Source of the DNA: Plumapathes pennacea
Taxonomy: Eukaryota; Cnidaria; Anthozoa; Antipatharia; Myriopathidae
Length of the DNA stretch: 64,000 nt
Assembly: GCA_964036295.1 (NCBI GenBank)
Contig: OZ038463.1
Location: 23,671,069 to 23,735,068, forward strand
Direction: 5' to 3'
Shown: in pieces, positions 42,801 to 52,746 of the stretch
Position numbering within the stretch: position 1 is the stretch's first letter
Layout: each line of letters begins with the position of its first letter
Notes under the pieces: generated by a model
What the model saw: only the letters and a program-made list of their open reading frames with translations
What the model was told of the DNA's origin: nothing
Databases searched by the model: none
Position numbers and translations under genes: made by a program

Positions 42801-43420
42801 GCCTTGAAAATCCTGGTTATTTCTCCATACAGCCGCCATTATTACACAATAATCTCCTTAACATGTGTTCCTTTGCGAAGTTCGGTTGCGCTCGCAGCAT
42901 TGTCAATCTTTCGGTTATCGATGTTAAATCAAACATCACATCAAGTTCTCGTCTCATGCCAAAAATAAGCTCGATCCATGCTATAGTTCCTGCGGTTTTT
43001 CGTTGTGAACATATGTGACTTTCTGAGATAACGCACGTGATGCTCATACAGCAAACTTGACGATAACAACCCAAGCAACTCAACTTTCTCTTCATCACTT
43101 CGTTCAGCAATTTTGAATATAACCCAGAAATCAGTGCAGCCTTCTATCTCCGTCGAGACCTGGGAATGACTGCAATTTTGGCGGCAATATTTATATTTTC
43201 CATTGCTAAATAGAAGGACAGTTTCATATCTTTGACTCTTGTTGTATAAAAGTATAATATATTATGTAAAACGCAAAGGAATACATCATCTTTGTCTGCC
43301 TGTGTACTTAATACCCATCTGGCCTTAAAATCATTTAAGGAGCTAGTTTAGGATTTTACAGCACTATCCCTCAAAGTTGGAGACATAATCACTGCTGAGA
43401 AATGGGAAATTGAATTAAAT
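42801..43420. other. No gene recognised
   Basis: No motif. The minus-strand frame 43110-42817 has a few Cys but no recognisable pattern. Confidence 0.35.
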
Positions 43421-43954
43421 GTGGCTCAGTCTACAGTTCAAACTTTATCGAGAGAAATAGCAAGTTGGAAAGTGAAGTATGAAAACCTTGAGAAAGAGAA
43501 AGAAGAGCTGTATCTAAAAATTCAAGAGTCAGTAGAGGAAAATCAACTACTCAAAAACTACATGAGGAAACTTGAAAGGCAGGAAACGAATGGTACAAAG
43601 GGAACGCCCATATATGAGCTCAAGTCCAGGCAAGCAAAGAGTCGCAAGCTTAAGGAGCTTAAAGTGCAAGTAAAATGGTTCCCCCAAAAATGGTATTTTT
43701 TTAAATTTTGGATAAACAAAGTTTGGGTAGAACTTTCCAATGGAAAAAAATGTATTATTGTCCCGTTTTCGCTTTCAAGAAAGCTTCAAAAGTCGCAAAA
43801 ACCGGATAAGACGATAAACTATCAGTTCAAACTCCCATTCCGCTACAATCCACCGCGTCTTCCGGATAGTCTTCAAACAAACACAAGAATGTCGAATTGC
43901 GAAAAAGAGCTACAATCAGTGACAAGTCTTGGGACACTCGCACAGTTTCAGTAA
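43421..43954 (+). CDS. Coiled-coil ORF, transposon-associated in style, unknown
   Basis: 177 codons. Residues 8-55 form a clear heptad coiled coil (EIASWKVKYENLEKEKEELY). Then ETNGTKGTPIYELKSRQAKS and RKLKELKVQVKWFPQKW lead into a short mixed region. I recall similar (Y-x-L-K-S-K-x-A-K-x-RKLKEL) stretches in uncharacterised anthozoan proteins. The last 15 or so codons lie in a MITE (from 43913), so the real C-terminus is lost. Function unknown. Confidence 0.35.
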   Translation: MAQSTVQTLSREIASWKVKYENLEKEKEELYLKIQESVEENQLLKNYMRKLERQETNGTKGTPIYELKSRQAKSRKLKELKVQVKWFPQKWYFFKFWINKVWVELSNGKKCIIVPFSLSRKLQKSQKPDKTINYQFKLPFRYNPPRLPDSLQTNTRMSNCEKELQSVTSLGTLAQFQ

Positions 43955-44164
43955 TTTCTCTGATGTTTCAGTTGAAAGACAACCCCCCTCCCCCCTTTCA
44001 ATGTTGAAGTGACCTGAACTTGTTTTCCCAAACACACGCACCATTGTACAGAGGGGAGGGGGGAGAAAAATGGTTTCGCGCCTTTCAGTACGCTTAGTCA
44101 ATGACTTGTGTCTGAGATACATCAATTTTTTTTAAAGTGTCCCAAGAACTTTTGTCACTGATTG
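43913..44164. mobile_element. MITE, 252 bp, CAATCAGTGAC family, copy 1
   Basis: Ends CAATCAGTGACAAGTCTTGG and (inverted) CCAAGAACTTTTGTCACTGATTG. The interior has CCCCCCTCCCCCC and GTTTTCCCAAACACACGCA. The TIR sequence resembles Tc1/mariner termini; the TA just left of the element fits. Other copies are at 45830 and, inverted, 57564. Confidence 0.8.
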
Positions 44165-44460
44165 TCTGAGACTACGTTTATCAGTTTATTCATAATCTAT
44201 AAGTTTCAGCCGGGAAAGACTTGCACTTTTCTGCTAAATCCGACAAGATAGGATACCGCATATTATTATATGGTCCTTTCATAAAGAGTTCGCGATTTGA
44301 TTTCTGATTTAATGATTTATAAACATGTACGTCCAAAGGCCAACGGTCACTTTGCGCGGTTTGAATGGTGCACAAGGGTTAAGCGGAGGCAACGTATTAG
44401 ACGTAGATATCATTGAACCTTTTGAATTGGAGTCTGATCGAAGATTTTATGCGAGATTGT
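44165..44460 (+). repeat. Host repeat carrying the MITE, copy 1
   Basis: CTGAGACTACGTTTATCAGT, AGTTTCAGCCGGGAAAGACT and TTCGCGATTTG-like words, in order, match 57275-57563 inverted. The two loci share both MITE and flank, so they descend from one larger duplicated unit. The frames here are not genes. Confidence 0.75.
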
Positions 44461-45829
44461 GCTCCTTCTGCAGTTTCAAATTACACCGACAAAAGCACAG
44501 GAGACTGAGTCAGAGAAACGTGAGACCTCTGTGGTTACCCGTGAATTACGTGCGGTGGCCATATTTCACTTTAATACGCAAATTCCGAGCAAGAAGAGTT
44601 CAACGCTTAGTCGGTTGAAAAGATTCGCAAGACACATCATTTGTGCTCACAATGAAAACGATTTGCTGTGAATGTACAGAGATACCACGAGTAACCGCTG
44701 TGATATTATAAAACAGTAACAGAGTATTTGTTATTAATATTGGTGTGGTTACTCGTGGTTACTCGCGAGAAATCTTTTGTCAAGCAGATTTTCTCGGTTA
44801 TTGTGTTGGTTTCAATCGTGCTTTTGTCAGCTCAGATACGTTTCCGGGTACTGCAGTATTTTTAAGCAGCAGCGGCTCAGAAAACGAGGAAAGTGTTGCA
44901 AGTCTTGGGTAACCATTTAATTAGCATAAGACAATTGTTACACGACACGCTAATCCCACGGGATGCACGATTGGAATGTCGGTTTGTGATCAGTGAAGTT
45001 CGTCTTCCTCTCTGGTATGATTTTGGTGGGTTTTCACGATCGGTTTGTTTTACAGAATCTTGATAAATAGATAATACGAACAGAAAACTGTTCATAGTTC
45101 TATTTTGTGATATCATTTCAATATAGTCAGTGTCACACTGTCACATCTTTTCCGGCTTTTAAGTTTAATTGGACTAAAGCCAGGACCCATTGGTGGAACT
45201 CAAAAAAACACCGTAGCTATTTCGGCTAAAGCTGCAATATTAGCGGCAAGTTTCTTACCCAGCTCCCCCTGCTGAGCTCACATTTGTAACCAGATTTGTT
45301 TGACCCGTCAAAAGCTCACTTTCGCGCACATTTTAAAGTGCTCTGTTTTTTAGTTTTCCGCTGCTCAAAGAAATTACACCTTCACTAATCACTGGTAACA
45401 ATCATCATTTTTTACAATAAGACCAAAAAGACCCTTCATCCGACCCTCCGGCTAGAAACATCATTCGATTGCGCGTCTGTGGGCGCCCGCGCACGGTCAG
45501 CGGTATCACATATTTCATATAAAATCCAACCGCATACAAACTAAGGGCATCTGGTGGGTCTGTACGACACTGTATATGTATTCACAGTATTTTCTTTTAA
45601 AATCGGAACGATATTTACGAGCATATTATGTTATCACACCTTGCTTCTCATCTGTTGGTGTTAGTCAAAGCATCAATTGGAAACAATTACGTCATGATTT
45701 CGGTAGACGTTGAGCAATGTCATTACGCCTTTTGCAGAAGTATACTTTTACTGAAAATTAGCCGAAATCAAGGTCATAACAGGTGTTTAAAGCATATTTT
45801 TTGTTATATTCCTGAATAACCATTCAAGA
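44461..45829. other. No gene recognised
   Basis: Short frames without motif. A small GTGGTTACTCG duplication at about 44750. Nothing else seen. Confidence 0.4.
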
Positions 45830-46080
45830 CAATCAGTGACAAAAGTCTTGGGACACTCGCAGTTTCAGTAATTTCTCCGATGTTTCAGTTGAAAGACAAC
45901 CCCCCTCCCCCCTTTCAATGTTGAAGTGGCCTGAACTTGTTTTCCCAAACACACGCAACATTGTACAGAGGGGAAGGGGGAGAAAAATGGTTTCGCGCTT
46001 TTCAGTACGCTTAGTCAATGACTTGTGTCTGAGATACATCAATTTTTTGAAAGTGTCTCAAGAACTTTTCTCACTGATTG
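45830..46080. mobile_element. MITE, CAATCAGTGAC family, copy 2
   Basis: Near-identical to copy 1 over its 251 bp, with ends CAATCAGTGACAAAAGTCTT and ACTTTTCTCACTGATTG. It lacks the 44165-44460 flank. Confidence 0.85.
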
Positions 46081-46324
46081 TAGGTAATTAATGAAACTGG
46101 CACTCTAAGGAATCCAACTTAGTTATTTGAGCCATATAATGTTGTACACAAAACAAGGTGCCTGTAATAGCATTATTAGCTGTTTTGAAACTGTGAATTA
46201 ATGCTGTTGTAGCAATAATACCAATGTTCAGAGCCAAAGCACTCTGGTACTTTAGACACCAAAGTTGTTGTTCCTTGTTGAAATACACACTACAGTGGGC
46301 GCCGCGATTGAATTGTACTTTCAT

Positions 46325-46765
46325 ACAATTGCGTGTAAAGTTAGCTATATCCCATCCAAACTCAACATCGTTTGGCTCTGTAGAACATGCACGGGTAAAC
46401 TAGATTTCAGGGAACGATTTTTGGCTGGCATTCACAAGTTCATCGTCATAAGCGTAAACAAATTGTTTGATGGATTCGATTATATTTAATGCACATCGCT
46501 ACAGGATTGCAAATAACTCTGTCGCTGCTAATTACTTAGCCATTAAATATAATTGAATCCATCAAACATTTGTTTATGGCTATGATGGTGAACTTAAGAA
46601 CGCAAGCCAAAAATCGAATGGAAGAAACATTTCAACAGGCATTGTGTGATAAGCAGAAGCATTTTTTGAGCCAACAGATGTCATGTATAGTGTAAAGCAT
46701 AAATCGCCAATGTTTTATGGGTAAAGCTCATCGTAGCTTTGGTTTCCGTTTTCCTATCACTGTCA
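46325..46765. repeat. Repeat R, rearranged into an inverted pair
   Basis: 46325-46492 is R in plus orientation (ATCCCATCCAAACTCAAC). 46541-46765 is R in minus orientation (AGCTCATCGTAGCTTTGGTT). Arms GTTTGATGGATTCGATTATA and its near-complement pair across about 50 bp. Confidence 0.8.
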
Positions 46766-47114
46766 CAAATAGGAAATTGTTACAGCTGTTTCGATTTCAA
46801 GTTTGGTATGTAGTCTCCTGTCGAGTTTTCGACTGTTTCGGACATTTTTTTTTCCTTATGCACTGCCTTGTTGAAGAGGTGGACAAGGAATAAAATCACT
46901 AAGCAAAAACCAGCAAACAGGGTTGCATTGTGTGTGTGTTTGCATGTGTGTTTGAGAGGGGATGGGGTTTGGGAATTGTGGGGGGCTTAATTGAGTTTCT
47001 CTGGAGCCATTTTATCATAAGAGTATTCAGTGTGTGTGATTGGAAATCTGTTCTTTGATGCTGTTACTATAAAGAATTGCGTTACAACACTCTGGAAATA
47101 CCGGGGCTCAATCA
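46766..47114. other. No gene recognised
   Basis: Includes a GT-rich stretch (46927-46960). No motif. Confidence 0.4.
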
Positions 47115-47205
47115 TCATTGTTTACGGCTAAAATTCGTCATGGCTTTGGCCGTGTTGCCACAGAAAGTTCGTTGGGGCTAGGAAACGAGGCGAGCTTGGC
47201 GGCGA
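47115..47205 (-). repeat. Repeat R fragment
   Basis: TTGTTTACGGCTAAA and GCCACAGAAAGTTCGTTGGG resemble 16730-16820, at low identity. Confidence 0.55.
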
Positions 47206-47299
47206 CATTGCTTATATTTACAGTTTACGCTACCATAGGCCCGACATCAAAGCACTGCTATTCATCTCATTGCTCAGGGCAAAGGTATCGTTTACAGTA

Positions 47300-48556
47300 G
47301 GTTGGTTGTGATCGTCCGGGACTGTTGTTGGTGACTGACGTTTCGACTACCTGAGCGGAAGTCATCTTCAGAGTCAAGTGAAAAGTATTCGTCAGATGGC
47401 GGTACATATGTCTCTGGTCATAGAAGTGATTGGTCCGTTATGTCGGCCTATGGTTGGTCAAGTCGGCTTGGTAGTGTTGATGTTGTTGATGTCAGTTGAT
47501 GTTCTTTTGTCCTGTTGATTAGTCTATTGTTCGTTCGGTTGCGTTTGATGTCATCTATCAGTCATTTGTAAGGTGCCGGTAATTGTTGGCATCTGTTGAG
47601 AGGTTTCCATTCTAAGTTTGTGTACCAGCTTTCCAGTGTAAGTCGTTGGTAGTAGTTGGTACTGTGGCTGATGCATTCAGCAGAGTCCCAGTTGATGTCG
47701 TGTTTAGTCTGTCGGTGGTGTTCAGAAATGTGATTTCTGATGTCGCCGTTTCTGGTAGCTCGTTTGTGTTCAATAAGTCTCGTGTTCAGGTTTCTGCCAG
47801 TTTCACCGATGTAGGTGGCTTTGCAGTCAGTACAAGATATTCTGTATACTGTTCCCCGTCTGTTGATGGGTTCGTCTTTGTCCTTTACGTTGGTCAGTAA
47901 GTCGCGTAGAGTCGTGATGGGTTTGTGGACTACCCGGATGTTGTAGGGTCGTAGAATATGTGCTATCGTCTCAGAGGTGCCTCTGATGTATGGTAGTGTG
48001 GCCAAGGTCAATGGAGTTATGTTGTCAGTGGTTTCGTTGTCGGTAGTCTCGTTGGGTGCGGTGTTCTTGTGAGTGTTGCGTTTGACAAAGTTAGGGTCCT
48101 AGTCGTTCTTCTGGAAAACGCGTTCCAGGTGTCGGGTCTCGTTAAGTCGTCGGGAGAGTCACAAAGTAGTTGCGCTCGTTTCGTCAGCATTTTAATCGTG
48201 GTAGCCTTGTGTGAAGTAGGGTTGTAAGAAGTCTGGTCAAGTAGTCTGTCAGTGTGTGTTGGTTTTCTGTAGACTGTTGTTTGTAGCCTGTCGTTGTCGT
48301 GGCTCACGAGGCAATCTAAGAACGGAAGTTTTCCGTTGTCTTCGATTTCCTTAGTGAACTATATGTCAGGGTTTTGGTCGTTCAGGTGTTTGTGGAAGGA
48401 GTCAATGTCGTCTTTGTGTACAGCAGTAAACGTGTCGTCAACGTATTGTAGCCAGATAGGCAGCGTTTGTTCATAGGTTGCAAGGGCGCGTTCTTCGATG
48501 TGTTGCATCACAATTTCTGCTACAATAACAGAGACCGGTGAATGGTTGGGCAGAGA
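47300..48556 (-). pseudogene. Penelope-like element: RT end plus GIY-YIG endonuclease, 5'-truncated
   Basis: On the minus strand: SPVSVIVAEIVMQHIEERAL (about 48540), LPIWLQYVDDTFTAVHKDD (about 48460; YVDD is the RT catalytic box), NRLQTTVYRKPTHTDRLLDQ (about 48290) and SHKATTIKMLTKRAQLLCDS. After a break come RGTVYRISCTDCKATYIGET and GRNLNTRLIEHK (about 47860-47770), the GIY-YIG-type nuclease that defines Penelope-like elements. Frameshifts lie near 48340 and 48060. The 5' RT half is missing at about 48556, directly against the Ginger-like gene. A 3' segment at 47318-47395 has hammerhead-like bases. Confidence 0.85.
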
Positions 48557-48559
48557 ACG

Positions 48560-50803
48560 ACCAAGCAAAAAACAGCTCTCGTCAGGTTTTGGAGAAACCG
48601 AGATAACCTCAGCTTACGTGACGAAAAATTGTTCTTCCATGACAAAGCTATTGTTAAGGAATCTGATGTCAGAGGCATCGTGAAACAGACATTCAAAGCT
48701 ACGAAGGGATCTGGGACAGGAAAACTATACCATAGGCTGAGGGAAAACTACAGTGGTGTTTCGGAAAGGGAGGTGCAGAAATCTTGCTGAAGTCATCTGT
48801 TCATCAGAGGTTGAATGCCAGATTCCAATACAAGGCAAGACTACGACCAGTACGAGCTCGCGCCGTTCAAGTTCGTCATCAAATTGATCTTATTGATATG
48901 TCGAACTTGCAAACAAAATGGAAAGGAAAGGTCTTCAAATATGTGCTATCCTTAATCGAGGTATTCAGTCGCTATCAATGGCTTTTACCTCTGCATCGAA
49001 AAAAAAGCACTCACATTGCGCGAGACCTAATTGGTATCTATACTGAACATGGGGTACCCAAGGTTCTACAGCACCACCAAGGTCCAGAATTTGATGGCGC
49101 AGTGACAGCTTTATGTAAGAAGCTCAAGATCAAAGTCATTAAAGGCCGTCCCTACCATCCTCAGTCACAAGGAAAAGTGGAGAGAGCACACAGATCCTTC
49201 AGGAAGAAAATTATGTATGACTTTCTTGTCATGAAAAAGGCTGGAGTTAATTGGGTTAAACGACTGCCAGAATACGCAAGGACATTAAATCAGGATGCAA
49301 AAGAAGAACTTGCATGGAAATCTCCTTTTGAAGTGTTTTATAGACGTAAACCAAATAACCAACACTTCTCAAGTAATACACTACAGCAAGAATGGGCTCT
49401 TGATTCTGGCTCGTATCAGAACTTAGTAACTCCACGACCTAATGACTATGTCACACATGAGCACAATACCCGTAAAATCCGGAGTTCTGCTGTCAAAGCG
49501 ACAAAAAAATGTGAAGAACGTATGATTTCTCGTGGTCTCCGAAACAATCCACCCTCAAAATATAGTGTCGGTGAGACAGTTCTTATCCGCTATCCTTCAG
49601 CAAAGAAAATCGCAAGCAAAAGGCACGTTTTGAAGGCTAATGTTATCAAAAGAAACTTGAATACATTTAAGTACAAAGTGGCATTCAAGTTACCGAAGTC
49701 GGGTACTAAAGTGGAAAAGTGGATTTCCGTCAATGATATAACAAGTCTCACAATGGAACTGGAAAAAGAGAAGCAAAAGGCTAAAAGCCGCTCTGTGAAA
49801 AATAAGAAGCTTCACCGCAGAAAATATTTACAGCTGCACGAAAATGAAAGAGATTTGTTTGAAAACCGCTCTACTGCCTCACATTACTCAATCACCTATG
49901 ATCCACCAAAAGACGGTAATTGTCAGTTTGCTGCAATTTCCCATAAGCTACAAAACATAGGCATCCACAGATCGCCCAAAACTTTGCGAGATGAAATTAT
50001 ATTTTATCTTCAAGGAAACCCAAATAACGTTGACGGGATACCCCTTGAACTATTTGCTGGTATGCCATGGTGTGAATATCTGTCTGGTATGTCCTCTAAT
50101 GGTACATACGGAGACCACATTACTCTTCAAGCTGCATCCAACCTCTTCAACGTTGACATTATAGTACTCTCTACTCTTGGACCGGGGGCTACAGCTGTGA
50201 TTTCTTCAGGGACAGGAAGCCCTGCTGGCGTGCTTGTTTTGGGACATTTTGCGGAGGGTGCCAGAGAACATTATGTATGCCTCGAAAATACTAATTACTC
50301 TATGTCTGATTATGAAACAATTGAAGGCGAGGAATCCCGTTCACATCAGCCGATTGAAACTGCCATGAGTCATCAAGAGTTCACATATCCATTTAATAGA
50401 CGGAGACGTCGAATACAGCAGCCACACAGGAGACCGGATGCAATAACACTAACATAGAGAGGTATAATTATATCCTTAATGAAGATGTGCTGGAGGTAGT
50501 GATACAAACAACCCTAAATCTGCACCCTTGCATGCGTCAAACACTGCGTGCTGTTTCTAGAATCTTTAGAAACATTGTTGACCGGCAACCACTCCCCAGG
50601 ATTCATATTCCCGACTTAACAGAAGTACCAGACTTGCGCAGGGTGAGCATGCGGCGGATCATGAAGTTAAAAGGCAAGAGCAGCGGTGTGGTGCTTCAAT
50701 TACGGCAACTAATAAACTCTGTAAAATGGATCACAGCCTGGTTCAGTTTGTTTTACACCAGTAATGGATGGTTTTTAATTAAAAAAATTTACTGGAAGGA
50801 CCA
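48560..50803 (+). pseudogene. Ginger-type transposase: integrase plus OTU protease, frameshifted
   Basis: An N-terminal piece (48560-48780: VRFWRNRDNLSLRDEKLFFH) joins after a shift near 48781 to the integrase core: VRHQIDLIDMS (first Asp), VLQHHQGPEFDG (His at 49075 where the second Asp is expected) and SQGKVERAHRSF (Glu). An SH3-like region follows (YSVGETVLIRYPS, about 49561). Then a Lys-rich linker and an OTU domain: DPPKDGNCQFAAISHKL (nucleophile Cys) and REHYVCLENT (His). After a shift near 50445, a C-terminal part (LNEDVLEVVIQTT, LPRIHIPDL, WFLIKKIYW) runs to 50803. An INT core fused to a C-terminal OTU is the published hallmark of Ginger1 DNA transposons. TIRs and CCGG/CCGT TSD were not found. 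Confidence 0.75.
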
Positions 50804-50807
50804 TTAA

Positions 50808-51169
50808 TAAGGATATACCGTATTCTTGGGACATTCGTTGTATTCAGTGATTAATTTTGTAACATGTAATTGTTAAGCAAGGTGGAATAACAGTTTAAAC
50901 ATTTAGCTCTTATGTTTAGTAGAGAGACGTTCGGTTATGGTTATGATTCTGGTAACGTTACACTAAGCCTATGACGATCGTAGAGATCCGGACTCCTGTG
51001 CGGCTGCCGTGCTGAACATTGTGATTTCCAGTCAATGATAAAATAATTCTTTAGCAATAAATACCTCTATTTGTTTAAATAATGTGACCACCATTTACCT
51101 GTCCCCATGCCACCGACCTCTTCTACACAGGCCGCCTAAAATTTTAAGTAAAAACACCCTTCATTTTCA
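50808..51169. other. No gene recognised
   Basis: Possibly the 3' trailer of the Ginger-like element. TGGTAACGTTACACTAA near 50955 is unplaced. Confidence 0.35.
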
Positions 51170-51426
51170 GGGCTGCATTTAATGAGGGCATAATTGAGAG
51201 CACAGATCATCCAGATCTTTGGAATGCAAGAGTTCCAAGGACAAGTCAAGCTTGTGAGAAAATAAATAAGCTAATAAGAGAGCCTGACAGCCTTAGTGAG
51301 GCTGATGAAACTGAGGATGAACCAAAGCCCTGCAACAAATCGAAGAAAAAGAAAATACTCACAAAATTTGGGCTGTCAGAGATAATTCCGGAGAAAGAAA
51401 TCAAAACAAGAACTGTACTACTCTAG
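51170..51426 (+). CDS. Exon-like ORF, unknown, no start codon
   Basis: After CCCTTCATTTTCAG the frame stays open for 84 codons to TAG: AAFNEGIIESTDHPDLWNAR, RTSQACEKINKLIREPDS, an acidic patch, then Lys-rich KSKKKKILTKFGLSEII. It looks like the last exon of a gene or transposon ORF. Not recognised. It lies just left of the Merlin element, whose insertion is downstream of its stop. Confidence 0.35.
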
Positions 51427-51552
51427 CAGACAACCAAAAACGAGAAGGGAAAATCAAAATTTCTGAGTTTGTTCTCAATCGGAGACCAAAGGTGGTGGCC
51501 AAAGTCTTAAACACCGTGTGGTAGATGACTACAGCATGTGATCGTTTGCCGG

Positions 51553-52022
51553 ATCATTACGGGTATCGGGCCACAGGCAAAGTAGAGGTCGCATTCTTAC
51601 CATGAGTGATTTGATCATGTAAAGTATACGACCGGGGGTGATTGAATCGATCATTTCCAGTATACGACCTCAACCATAATTTCTAGGAGGGGGGGGGGGG
51701 AATTTTGATCATTTTAGGAACACGACCGGTCGTTTTCTTAAAACGATCAAGTTTTTCAATTTAGGTTTACGACTGGTCGTATTCTTAACATGAAAAACGT
51801 GCTCAATTTAGGAACACGACCGGTCGTTTTCTTAAAATGAGCATGTTTTTCAATTTAGGTCCACGACCGGTCGTGTTCTTAACATGAAAAACATGCTCAT
51901 TTCAGGAATACGACCGGTCGTTTTCTTAAAATGAGCATTTTTTTCAATTTAGGTTTACGACAGGTCGTATTCTTAACATGAAAAACGTGCTCATTTCAGG
52001 AACACGACCGGCTGTTTTCTTA
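51553..52022 (+). repeat. Left TIR with 47-bp-phased palindromes
   Basis: The palindrome ACGACCGGTCGT or one-base variants starts at 51722, 51769, 51816, 51863, 51910, 51957 and 52004: seven copies exactly 47 bp apart. Two spacer types alternate (TTTTCAATTTAGG and ACATGAAAAACGTGCTC), so the true unit is 94 bp. Confidence 0.9.
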
Positions 52023-52029
52023 AAGTTAA

Positions 52030-52266
52030 AATCATGGCCAAAAGTGTTGGGACGATACAAATCCCCCCTCCTCCCCTCCCTGAAATAAATGTTGGAATAT
52101 CAGTTGCACCAACTCACACCAACACTGATTCAGAGGGGTGGGGCATCATAGCTACCTCTAGTGTTGATGATTTTGTTTCAGTACAAATTACATAGCCTTG
52201 GGGTAAAGCAGTAGGTCGTAAATTCATATTCAGTCAGCATTGTCCCAACTAATTTTGGCCATTATT
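52030..52266. mobile_element. MITE nested in Merlin
   Basis: Left ATGGCCAAAAGTGTTGGGAC (52034) pairs with right GTCCCAACTAATTTTGGCCAT ending at 52262. The interior has a C-rich and a G-rich run like the CAATCAGTGAC family but different ends. Tc1/mariner-like termini. Confidence 0.75.
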
Positions 52267-52746
52267 ATAGGTTTTTCATAGGTTTATGACAGGTTGCTTT
52301 TTTCCAAAAAAAGGAAAAAAACAAATCGGGTAATGGTAGCGCTCTATAGTTTGTACTATTGTTCTTTACGCATGAAAGCATAAGCACAAGCGTAAGCACA
52401 ACAGTCATTATTTCACAGTGAAAACAGGCTCGACGTAAGCGAAAGCACAAGGAACAAAATATGTTTATATGTAAGATAAATTATATGGTCAATCTTCCAC
52501 AGTATAAGCCGCTTTGTTGATTTTATAGGAAATATTTATCATCGTAGTATGTTGTAGGAAACGTGGGTAACGTATCTCCCACCCGGTGGTTATTATTTAC
52601 ATATAGTCTTCGTTCCTAGCTTCCTTATAACCAAAGGCTTGAAACTAAAGGAAGTGACGCAAATGAATGAAGTGTGTTGAGTGCAGGCAAGGCGTTATAA
52701 ACTGATACTGAAGGTCATACTCAACGGCTTAGTTTCACCAGAAAAA
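52267..52746. other. Leader between Merlin TIR and first exon
   Basis: Includes GCATAAGCACAAGCGTAAGC repeats near 52375-52450. A possible upstream acceptor at TGAGTGCAG (52686) is noted but not used. Confidence 0.4.

Noticed and set aside
47646-47900. Plus-strand ORF over the GIY-YIG region
   Set aside because: Antisense shadow of the Penelope-like nuclease, whose motifs are on the minus strand.
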